Positions 1-7,600 of a DNA stretch of 9,054 nt are shown piece by piece. Below the pieces are notes generated by a model. The model worked only from the letters and a program-made list of their open reading frames with translations. It ran no database searches and had not been told where the DNA came from. The position numbers were made by a program, and so were the translations under genes. Where the stretch lies: contig JAGHSG010000141.1 in NCBI GenBank assembly GCA_018066005.1, forward strand, positions 1 through 9,054. Reading direction: 5' to 3'. The DNA comes from Bacteroidales bacterium (lineage in GTDB: Bacteria > Bacteroidota > Bacteroidia > Bacteroidales > Paludibacteraceae). The number at the start of each line of letters is the position of its first letter. The stretch's first letter is position 1.

Positions 1-2
1 TG

Positions 3-281
3 GATCGCACAAATGGCTATTATTGGACATCTACGCATCAAACGTCTGAAAAGGCAAAGTGTCTTAAGTTCAATTCAAGTTCAAAAAATGTGGACGGCGA
101 TGATCGTTACTATGGGATGTTTATTCGCCCTGTTTGTGTGTATGATAACACTTCTATTTCGACCTCAACAGAGTCTTTGGTTAGCAATCGTCCTACTGTT
201 CGTAAGTTTATGCATCAAGGACATTTCTACATTGAAATGGGTGAACATATCTACAACGCCGCCGGAGTGCTGATGAAGTAA
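3..281 (+). CDS. C-terminal end of a secreted/surface protein (partial, 5' end outside window)
   Basis: This is the last 92 codons of a gene entering from the left and ending in TAA at 279-281. The first part of the piece reads GYYWTST, then an alanine/leucine/phenylalanine-spaced strand (AKCLKFNSSS), then RYYGMFIRPV. That pattern (G-Y-W-S/T-S-T, A..L.F, R..G..IRPV) is known from the ends of FISUMP-like and related domains in Bacteroidota surface proteins. After a Ser/Thr-rich linker comes a short tail, VRKFMHQGHFYIEMGEHIYN followed by AAGVLMK. It resembles the compact terminal segment found on many exported Bacteroidales proteins (G-x-h-Y-I, then Y-N-x-x-G). The role is inferred to be cell-surface or secreted; binding partner and substrate cannot be read. 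A classical type IX sorting domain is not evident. The +1 frame over the same bases is also open, but only this frame gives a recognisable family pattern. A terminator follows at 366-396. Confidence 0.72.
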   Translation, partial: DRTNGYYWTSTHQTSEKAKCLKFNSSSKNVDGDDRYYGMFIRPVCVYDNTSISTSTESLVSNRPTVRKFMHQGHFYIEMGEHIYNAAGVLMK

Positions 282-329
282 AATCTTAATAATCGTACAC
301 TTTTCAAGTCCTAACCGTCACTATACTTT

Positions 330-362
330 GAGTTAACGATGAGTTAAGGATCAGTTAAGGAT
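330..362. repeat. Three tandem 11-bp repeats (GAGTTAAGGAT type)
   Basis: Three head-to-tail 11-mers are visible: GAGTTAACGAT (330-340), GAGTTAAGGAT (341-351) and CAGTTAAGGAT (352-362). Each differs from the middle unit by at most one base. They lie 48 bp after the upstream stop codon and directly abut the terminator stem. Function is unknown. The 11-bp period is shared with two later clusters of different sequence. Confidence 0.85.
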
Positions 363-365
363 GAG

Positions 366-396
366 AGAGCCGAGATGCAAAACGCATTTCGGCTCT
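366..396 (+). terminator. Stem-loop terminator of the upstream gene
   Basis: AGAGCCGAGATGC (366-378) pairs with GCATTTCGGCTCT (384-396) around the loop AAAAC. This gives a 13-bp stem with one G-U wobble at 374/388. The downstream tract (AATTCTTAAT) is only moderately T-rich. The hairpin sits 85 bp after the stop codon of the surface-protein gene, which fits transcription termination or 3'-end stabilisation of that mRNA. Confidence 0.7.
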
Positions 397-427
397 AATT
401 CTTAATAATCGGCAAAAAAAGTTTGGA

Positions 428-471
428 GAGTGTCGGTCGAGTGTCGGCCGACCCTCGGTTGACCCTCGGCT
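428..471. repeat. Four 11-bp repeats (GAGTGTCGGTC / GACCCTCGGTT type)
   Basis: The four consecutive 11-mers are GAGTGTCGGTC (428-438), GAGTGTCGGCC (439-449), GACCCTCGGTT (450-460) and GACCCTCGGCT (461-471). Units 1-2 form one close pair and units 3-4 another; all share GA at the start and TCGG at positions 6-9. The junction of units 2 and 3 makes a perfect 10-bp palindrome, GTCGGCCGAC, at 443-452. No function can be assigned. Confidence 0.82.
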
Positions 472-488
472 AAAAGACCTGTCAATAT

Positions 489-510
489 GGCGACCACCGG
501 GCGACCACAG
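489..510. repeat. Two tandem 11-bp repeats (GGCGACCACCG type)
   Basis: GGCGACCACCG (489-499) is followed immediately by GGCGACCACAG (500-510), with one mismatch. The sequence is unrelated to the two preceding clusters but the repeat length is the same. A much weaker pair of 11-mers may follow at 544-565 (GTGCTACGGAG, GTGGTATGAGA; six matches), too degenerate to call separately. Confidence 0.7.
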
Positions 511-578
511 ATAAGGCAAGGAAACACAGTAGAGATAGTCCGAGTGCTACGGAGGTGGTATGAGAAGAGACGCGTTGA

Positions 579-700
579 TAATAGAACACTGCGCTAAATG
601 AACGGCACGAAGTGCCTAATATAACGGGCAAAGCCCTAGTAGAACGCCTCCGGCTAATAGAACGCTGCGCTAAATGAAAGCCGCAAGCGGCTAATGATGG
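579..700. repeat. Array of six miniature hairpin units with a conserved 9-nt linker
   Basis: A linker with consensus TAATAGAAC recurs seven times (579-587, 595-603, 617-625, 637-645, 655-663, 671-679, 692-700; the last two are degenerate). Between linkers lie short self-complementary cores: ACTGCGC (588-594, decayed), GGCAC-GAA-GTGCC (604-616), GGGC-AAA-GCCC (626-636), GCC-TCC-GGC (646-654), GC-TGC-GC (664-670) and GCCGC-AA-GCGGC (680-691). Stem length varies from 2 to 5 bp and stem sequence changes completely between units, yet both arms change together. This cannot be a CRISPR array, because the constant part is a 9-nt linker and the variable part is palindromic. Stop triplets (TAA or TAG) open every linker, so it is not protein-coding in the + direction. 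Transcription and function are unknown. Confidence 0.85.
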
Positions 701-733
701 TTTGTTGTATATTCGAGGGCACCGACCTTGAAT

Positions 734-840
734 GGTAGTTCGCATCTTGCCGGATATACGCTACATATTAAGGCACAAGACTTATGTCTTCATTATCCGT
801 TTTTAGATAGTTCTCTATGTGCAAGCCCCTACGAACTACC
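734..840 (+). ncRNA. Candidate structured RNA element (nested stems)
   Basis: A set of mutually compatible stems covers 107 nt. P1 is GGTAGTTCG (734-742) with CGAACTACC (832-840). P1b is CTTGC (746-750) with GCAAG (821-825). P2 is CGGATA (751-756) with TATCCG (794-799). P3 is AAGAC-TTAT-GTCTT (777-790). P4 is ATAG-TTCT-CTAT (807-818). P2 and P4 sit side by side inside P1b. A lone 9-bp inverted pair could occur by chance in a region this long; the ordered nesting is what suggests a real fold. I recognise no known RNA family and no clear dedicated promoter. It could be a leader or independent small RNA, a DNA cruciform-type element, or coincidence. Confidence 0.35.
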
Positions 841-855
841 TAAAATCACCTATTT

Positions 856-875
856 ATAGATTAAAAATCTATTTT
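856..875 (+). terminator. AT-rich terminator-like hairpin upstream of ruvA promoter
   Basis: ATAGATT (856-862) pairs with AATCTAT (866-872) around AAA, and TTT (873-875) follows. The stem is perfect but has only one G-C pair, so it is weak. It lies between the nested fold (734-840) and the ruvA promoter (888-919), where it could end a transcript coming from the left and insulate ruvA. A merely AT-rich promoter upstream region is the alternative. Confidence 0.35.
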
Positions 876-887
876 GTACCCTAATTA

Positions 888-919
888 TTTGCGTATATCA
901 AATTTTTGTTGTACTTTTG
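888..919 (+). promoter_or_regulatory. Bacteroidota-type promoter for ruvA-sprA
   Basis: TTTG (888-891) stands 20 bp before TACTTTTG (912-919). This matches the known Bacteroidota primary sigma-factor pattern of a -33 TTTG and a -7 TAnnTTTG. Transcription would begin around 925-928 and leave a leader of about 43 nt before the ruvA ATG. GTAC flanks the TTTT of the -7 element (911-914 and 919-922), making a small inverted repeat over the core promoter. No promoter of this type was seen in the ruvA-sprA gap, so this one probably serves both genes. Confidence 0.72.
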
Positions 920-929
920 TACGCTTTTT

Positions 930-945
930 TGCGCAAGTACGCGCA
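930..945 (+). promoter_or_regulatory. Short hairpin at the start of the ruvA 5' leader
   Basis: TGCGC (930-934) pairs perfectly with GCGCA (941-945) around AAGTAC. With transcription starting near 926, the hairpin would lie at the extreme 5' end of the mRNA, where such stems can protect against 5'-end decay. It ends 24 nt before the ATG, so it should not block initiation. The remaining leader is A/C-rich and lacks a Shine-Dalgarno sequence, as is common in this phylum. Function is inferred. Confidence 0.35.
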
Positions 946-969
946 CATATATACGCACAAGACACGAAC

Positions 970-1578
970 ATGATTGACTACATTAAAGGACACATTGCAG
1001 AACTCAATCCCACTTACGCCGTTATAGAAGCTGCCGGCGTGGGATATGAGATAAACATCGCCCTGCCTACCTATTCGGCACTCATCGACCAACAAGACAC
1101 CTTGTTGTACACCACCGAAATAATTCGCGAAGATGCGCACACCTTATTCGGTTTTTCCACCAAAGGTGAACGCGAAGTGTTTCTGCAACTGCCCACCGTC
1201 AGCGGCATAGGCGGCAATACGGCACGCATGATCATGTCCGCATACACGGCTGCCGAACTGCGCCAAATAATAGCAACCGGCAACAGCAAAACACTCGCAC
1301 AAGTTAAAGGTCTGGGACCCAAAACAGCACAACGCATCATCGTCGATCTCAAAGACAAAATACTCAAGATAGACCTCGGAGACGGGTTGACGGTTGACAA
1401 TGCACAATGCACAATGTTCCCCGTAGAGAATAATCCGGTCAAAGACGAAGCCGTCAGCGCATTAGTCATGCTCGGCTTTGCAGCCGCAGCCAGCGGAAAA
1501 GCAGCCGACAAAATACTCAAACAAAACCCGACCGCCACCGTAGAACAAGTGATTAGAGAAGCGTTGAAGATGCTATAA
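970..1578 (+). CDS. ruvA: Holliday junction branch migration complex subunit RuvA
   Basis: RuvA recognises four-way DNA junctions in the cytoplasm and loads the RuvB motor for branch migration in recombinational repair. The protein has 202 residues, close to the 203 of E. coli RuvA. It begins MIDYIKGHIAELNPTYAVIE, the N-terminal OB-fold (about 1-62). Two helix-hairpin-helix motifs follow: VSGIGGNTA (77-85) and VKGLGPKTA (112-120), the second leading into QRIIVDLKDK. The C-terminal RuvB-binding domain (about 157-202) ends VEQVIREALKML. An open frame extends upstream to 874, but it crosses the promoter; ATG 970 gives the family-typical start. Residues 139-149 (GLTVDNAQCTM) in the flexible linker between domains II and III are encoded by a 32-bp repeat that recurs before sprA, an apparent in-frame insertion. 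sprA follows after 30 bp without a terminator, so co-transcription is likely. Confidence 0.97.
   Translation: MIDYIKGHIAELNPTYAVIEAAGVGYEINIALPTYSALIDQQDTLLYTTEIIREDAHTLFGFSTKGEREVFLQLPTVSGIGGNTARMIMSAYTAAELRQIIATGNSKTLAQVKGLGPKTAQRIIVDLKDKILKIDLGDGLTVDNAQCTMFPVENNPVKDEAVSALVMLGFAAAASGKAADKILKQNPTATVEQVIREALKML
1385..1416 (+). repeat. 32-bp heptad repeat, copy 1, inside ruvA
   Basis: The element is built of heptads: GGTTGAC (1385-1391), GGTTGAC (1392-1398), AATGCAC (1399-1405), AATGCAC (1406-1412), then AATG (1413-1416). It matches copy 2 (1580-1611) at 31 of 32 positions. It encodes RuvA residues 139-149 in the linker between the DNA-binding and RuvB-binding domains and keeps the frame open. 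Confidence 0.9.
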
Positions 1579-1579
1579 C

Positions 1580-1611
1580 GGTTGACGGTTGACGATGCAC
1601 AATGCACAATG
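1580..1611 (+). repeat. 32-bp heptad repeat, copy 2, in the ruvA-sprA gap
   Basis: The heptads are GGTTGAC (1580-1586), GGTTGAC (1587-1593), GATGCAC (1594-1600), AATGCAC (1601-1607) and AATG (1608-1611). The only difference from copy 1 is G at 1594 in place of A at 1399. It fills the whole ruvA-sprA gap except one base, and its last three bases are the SprA start codon, so the sprA leader consists of this repeat. The two copies lie 195 bp apart, a multiple of three, and so share a reading frame. Confidence 0.9.
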
Positions 1612-4600
1612 AGATTTAGACACATCATATTACTTCTGTTACTCCCGTTGGGATTGATGGCGCAGGAAGCGGTGAATGCCGATTCTATTCAGCAAGCTGA
1701 TACATTGGGACGGATTGTTACCCATCAACCCAAACAGACCACCAACGGCAACTATGAAGAACTGACTGCTGCCGGTACCAATATGGACCTGCAGCAGCCC
1801 GACAATATAACCACGCAGGTGGAATATCAACCTGCCACCGGCACCTACGTTCTCCACACACGCGTCGGAGATAAAGACCTTATCACACCCTACCTGATGA
1901 CTGCCGAGGAATATAACGACTACTCCGAAAAACAGTTCATCCATCAGTACTGGCAACAGAAAATATCCGAAGTCGATCACGATAACGAGAAGAAATTTGA
2001 CATCACCGATATGAAATTCAATATCGGTCCTGCCGACAAAGTCTTTGGTCCCGGCGGTGTGCAACTCAAACTGCAAGGTAGCGCCGAACTGCTATTCGGT
2101 TTCAAACATCAATATGTGGACAACCCATCATTAACCAAACGAAGCCGTAACAACAACATCTTCGACTTTGACGAGAAAATACAGGTCAACGTCAACGGTA
2201 GCGTCGGTACACGTCTGAAAATGCAGATGAACTACAACACCGAAGCCAGTTTTGCTGCCGACCAACAGAATGTCAAAATAGCCTACAAAGGTGAAGAAGA
2301 CGATATTATCCAATCTATCGAAGCCGGTAATGTCAGCCTGGACCTGAACTCGTCCCTCATCAAAGGTAGTCAGGCACTATTCGGTATCAAAACCGAACTC
2401 AAATTCGGACGCTTGCGCGTGCAGGGCTTAATCAGTCAGCAGAATAGTCAGACTCAGTCTGCCTCCTCCGAAGGCGGCGCACAGATGACTAAATTTGAAG
2501 TGCAAGCCGATAACTACGATGAGAACAAGCACTTCTTCCTCGGTTATTATTTCCGCGACAACTACGAAAAAGCCATGGAGACCCTGCCCTACGTAACCGG
2601 CGGCGTCACCATCAACCGTATTGAAGTATGGGTAACCAACAAACGCGGCACCTATGACCAGGCACGTAACATTGTGGCTTTTACCGACTTGGGTGAAGGA
2701 GTGTACGAACACATGTTAGACCCCTTCTTCAGCAAGGGTCCCAGCGCACAAGTCACCCCCTACAACGATGCCAACCTGCTATACAAATACGTCAAAGACA
2801 TCCCCGAAGTGCGGGACATACAACAAGTAACCGCGTACTTGCAGAGCAAAGCACAAGATTGGAAAGGTGAGGGCCACGACTTCACCGGAGGTGAAGACTT
2901 CGACAAGATAGAGTCGGCCCGTCTGCTGAACTCCAGCGAATACACGCTGAACGCCGCTTTGGGTTATATATCCTTGAAGACATCCTTGCAGCAGGACGAA
3001 GTCCTTGCCGTGGCTTATGAATACACCTACGGCGGAAAAGTCTATCAGGTGGGTGAGTTCGCTTCCGACCAGAGTCAGCAGGGCGAACAGAGTATAGGTA
3101 CACGCGCTCCCAACCTTATCCTGAAAATGTTGCGCAGCAGCAATAACGCACCTATTGAAGCCAGCGCGGGCAGAAGTAAAACGGACAGATACGGTACATG
3201 GCACTTGATGATGAAAAACATCTACTCCTTAGGCGCCAGCAGTATGACGGCTGATAAGTTTGAGTTATACGTCAAATACCGTAACGACTCCATCGGTCAG
3301 GAGGTGCAGTACCTGCCGGAAGGGGCACGCACCAAAGGTAAACAACTCATCCGCGTTCTCAATGCCGACCGCTTGGACCAACGTAACAATCCCTACCCCG
3401 ACGGACGTTTCGACTATGTGGAAGGTTACACCGTATTGAGCAATATGGGACGTGTCATCTTCCCTGTATTGGAGCCCTTCGGCTCACACCTTGCCAAAGA
3501 ACTGGGCAACGACCCCGCATTAGTCAAGAAATACTGCTTCCAGGAACTGTACGACTCCACCTTAATCGTAGCGCAAGAGATGAGCGAGAAAAACAAGTTC
3601 GTCCTTGCCGGTAAATACCAGGGTACCAACAGCAGCGAGATACGGCTCAACGCCAAGAACGTACCCCGAGGCAGCGTGACCGTAACCGCGGGCGGTGCCA
3701 AACTGGTGGAAAATGTCGATTATACAGTCGATTACGCCATGGGCGTTGTCACCATCCTAAACCAATCCATCTTGGAGTCCGGTACAAATGTGAATGTGCA
3801 GTTAGAAAACCAATCTACCTTTGGTATGCAACGCAAAGGATTGTACGGCTTACACCTGCAATACGATTTCAACAAAGACTTCTCCATCGGCGGTACATTG
3901 ATGCACTTGCGCGAGACCCCGCTGACCACCAAAGTGAATATGGGTAGCGAACCGCTGTCCAACACCATTTGGGGCGTTAACCTCAACTACAAGACTGAGA
4001 TGATGTGGCTGACTAATCTGCTGGACAAGATTCCATGGATAACCGCCACCGCACCCAGTACATTCCAAATAGGTGCCGAATTTGCACACCTCATTCCCGG
4101 ACATAATAAGGAAGTGGGTAGCACCGGTACCAGTTTTATTGATGACTTTGAATCGACCACTACGGCTATTGACGTACACTACCCCAGCAGTTGGTTCCTG
4201 AGTGCCACTCCCGCACGCTTTGAAGAGAGCCGTATGGGCAACAACCTCGCATACAACAAGAACCGCGCATTATTGAGTTGGTACTTTGTGGACCCCATCT
4301 TCGGTTATCCGCAAACCAACACTCCCGGACATATCAAAGACAACTTGGACCTTATGTCCGACCACCGCACGCGTATCGTTTATCAGCAGGAGTTATTCCC
4401 CAACAAGGAATCCCTCGCCAACGAAGATACTCGTTTGAGCATCATGAACATGACTTTCTACCCCAAGGAACGCGGTCCATACAATATCTACACCGACAAC
4501 TACCAATACAACGAGGACGGCGAACTGACCAATCCGACAACGCGTTGGGGTGGTATCATGCGGCGTTTGGATAACACGGACTTTGAACGCGCCAACATCG

Positions 4601-7600
4601 AGTACATTGAGTTCTGGCTTATGGACCCGAGTTTGACCAACACCAACTTCCAAGGGGCTAAATTATTCATCAACTTAGGTGACGTGAGCGAGGATATCCT
4701 TCGCGACGGCAAGAAGAGTTTCGAGCACGGACTGCCTATCAACCAAGCCGATGAGACGATGGTAGAGAAGACTATCTGGGGACGCGTGCCACGTACCACC
4801 AGTACGACCATCGCTTTCAGCAACGAGTCCGGAGCACGCGCTTCGCAAGACGTTGGTCTGAACGGATTAAGCACCACACAAGAGTTTGACTTTGAATATA
4901 ACGGAGCCAAGCCCTATGCCGATTACGTAAAATTCATGCGCGACAAAGTAAAAGACAATTATGATGTCACTCAACGTTGGAATAATGACAAGTTCTCACC
5001 CTTCAACGACCCTGCCGGAGATAACTACCACTACTACCGCGGCGATGACTACGACCAAGCCAAGACCAACGTATTGGACCGCTATAAGCACTACAACGGT
5101 ACCGAAGGTAACTCACCCGAGTCGGGCGGTTCGAGTTACGGAACAGCTTCTACGCTAACTCCGGATATAGAAGATATCAACCAGGACAACACGCTGAACG
5201 AATATGAGAAATACTTCGAATACGAAGTGGACATAACGCCCGGCAACACCAACAGCAACCGTTTCATCGCCGAGACGATGACCACAACCGTCACCCTGAA
5301 AAACGGCAAGACCGAACAGGTGACTTGGTATAAGTACAAGATTCCGTTGAAAGGTGATTCCAGTTCGTGCAAACGTGTAGGAAGTATCCGCAACTTCAAG
5401 TCCATCCGCTTCATGCGTATGTACCTGACCGGTTGCGCAGACACCACGACCCTGCGTTTTGCTACCCTCGACTTGGTACGCGGTGAATGGCGTAACTACA
5501 CCAAAGGTCTATACACCGATGAGAAAAACGACCTTTACAACACGACTCTGCCCGGCTCCAACTCGGCATTGGACGTACAAGCCGTTTCTATTGAGCAGGA
5601 CGGCCGCCGTTCGCCCGTTAACTACGTCCTTCCTCCCGGCGTAAGCCGTCAGACCGACCCGGGTCAAGCACAACTTATCTCGCAAGATGAGCAGTCCCTC
5701 GTGTTGCGCGTACATAACTTGGAATATAACAACGCTCGCGCCGTATATAAATCCACTACGATGGATATGCGTAACTACAAACGTTTGCAGATGTTTGTAC
5801 ACGCCGAAGCTGTTCCCGGTGAACGCGAGTTGCAAGACAATGAGTTGAGTTGCTTCATCCGCTTGGGTACGGATATGACTAATAACTACTACGAATACGA
5901 AGTACCGCCGAAAGTGACCGAAGCACGCACGGATTACGATAATGACAAGGATGTGGACCGCGTAGCCGTTTGGCCCAAGGAGAATAATATCGACTTCCCC
6001 TTCTCTGCCCTGACGAATGCCAAGACGGCACGAAACAAAGCCAAACGCTCGGGCGACCCCAACGTCAGCAATACCCGACCCTACGCCGTTTATGACGACA
6101 ACAACGGTAAACCCAATAACCGCATCACCGTCTTAGGAAACCCGACGCTGGAAGATGTTGAATATATCGTCATCGGTGTGCGCAACCGCAATGGCGTTTC
6201 GACCGAGAGCAAGAGCACCAACCTGAGTGGTGAGATTTGGGTAGATGAACTGCGTTTGAGCGAGTTTAACGAAGAAGGCGGTGTAGCCGCTATTGCCAAT
6301 ATAGGATTAGGCATCAGCGACATCGCCCAACTCAACTTGGCAGGACGCGTGGAGACAGCCGGCTTCGGAAGCATAGAGAGTAATGTCCAAAACAGAAATA
6401 TGGACAATACCTACCAATTCCAAGTCAGCGCCGCTTTGGAGGCAGGACGCTTATTCCCCGAGAAAGCCAAACTGCATATACCCCTGTATGTCAGTTACTC
6501 CAAAGACATAACATCACCCAACTACGACCCGACCGATACGGATATCAAGTTGAAAGAGTCCCTGAACACCTATACAACCCAACATGAGAAAGACTCTATC
6601 AAGAACCTCGCCAATACAACGCAGGAAAATCTGTCATGGAGTTTGACCAACCTGAAGGTGGATATCCACTCCAAGAAAAAAGATATGTTCTACGACCCCG
6701 CCAACTTCACGCTGTCGGTGGCCTACAACAGGCAAAAACAACAGTCTCCGGAGATTGCCAAGGATATGACAACCGACCATAAAGGTTCGTTCTCCTATGC
6801 CTATTCCTTCAACCCGAAGCCGTGGGAGCCGTTCAAGAAGATGGAAAAAGTTAAGAATGTCAAGTTCTTGTCGGAATTCAACCTCTACTACCTGCCGCAG
6901 TCATGGGCGTTCAATACCGATATGCACCGCAGTTTCTCCGAACTCAAGATGCGTGATTTCAATAAGGTTGAAGCAGGCGAGACAAAGAGTCAAGATTTGA
7001 GTTTCAGCCACGACTTTACGTGGAACAGAAACTTCGACTTCAAGTTTGACCTGACCAAGAACATGAAATTCTCCTTCCACACCGCCATGAACTCAACGGT
7101 GGACGAAGGTTATTATACTCCGGAAATCATCAAGGACTACAACTTCACCAATGACTACTACGAAGCATGGAAAGACACCGTCAAACGCAGTTTGAAGACA
7201 TGGGGAAGCCCCTACACGTATCAACAAGTCTTCACCGCTTCCTGGAATGTGCCGTTCAACCGCATCCCGTACATGGAGTGGCTGACCGCAAATGCTTCCT
7301 ACAACGGAACATATACGTGGAACAGAACGGCAGGAACGACCGCCAATACCAATTTCGGTAACACGGCTCAATCATCACGCGCTTGGCAAGTAGATGGACA
7401 AGCCAACATGGAAACGTTATACGGCAAATCCAAATACTGGAAACAACTTAACCAACGCATGTCCGGTCGTAACAACCGTCGTCCGTTCAAGCCGAAGACG
7501 TATTCGGAAACAGTAGATTTGAAAGCCGGTGACACACTGTCTGTTGCACACCAACTCAACTCCGAGAGTTTGTTAATCACCGCTACGGATAGCAAGGGCA

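Larger units (their letters stand above)
282..969. other. Long repeat-rich intergenic region without a credible gene
   Basis: These 688 bases separate the surface-protein tail from ruvA. I found no reading frame with recognisable protein features on either strand. The longest open frame (minus strand, 482-745) runs straight through the hairpin array and its translation only reflects the repeat units. The region holds three clusters of 11-bp repeats, a terminator, a six-unit hairpin array, a nested foldable element, a second terminator-like hairpin and the ruvA promoter, each listed separately. Positions 511-578 and 701-733 show nothing I can name, apart from two weakly similar 11-mers at 544-565. 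Confidence 0.75.

Noticed and set aside
13..273. Open frame with two hydrophobic stretches that could be read as a small membrane protein
   Set aside because: It overlaps the surface-protein tail in another frame. Only the frame ending at 281 gives a recognisable family pattern.
579..700. CRISPR array
   Set aside because: The units are about 16-22 bp, the constant part is a 9-nt linker, and the variable parts are palindromes rather than unique spacers. No cas gene is present.
482..745. 87-residue open frame on the minus strand in the intergenic region
   Set aside because: It runs through the hairpin array, its composition (Arg/Ser-rich) follows the repeat units, and it has no recognisable domain or promoter. 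It is most likely a spurious frame.
734..840. Integron attC site, suggested by the imperfect palindrome with outer arms
   Set aside because: The arms lack the GTTRRRY / RYYYAAC core ends, and no integrase or cassette arrangement is visible.
874..969. N-terminal extension of RuvA by 32 residues
   Set aside because: The extension crosses the -33/-7 promoter and the probable transcription start, and RuvA proteins begin at the MIDYIKG position.
1071..1628. 185-residue minus-strand frame opposite ruvA
   Set aside because: It is a shadow frame antisense to a confidently identified gene, with no domain of its own.
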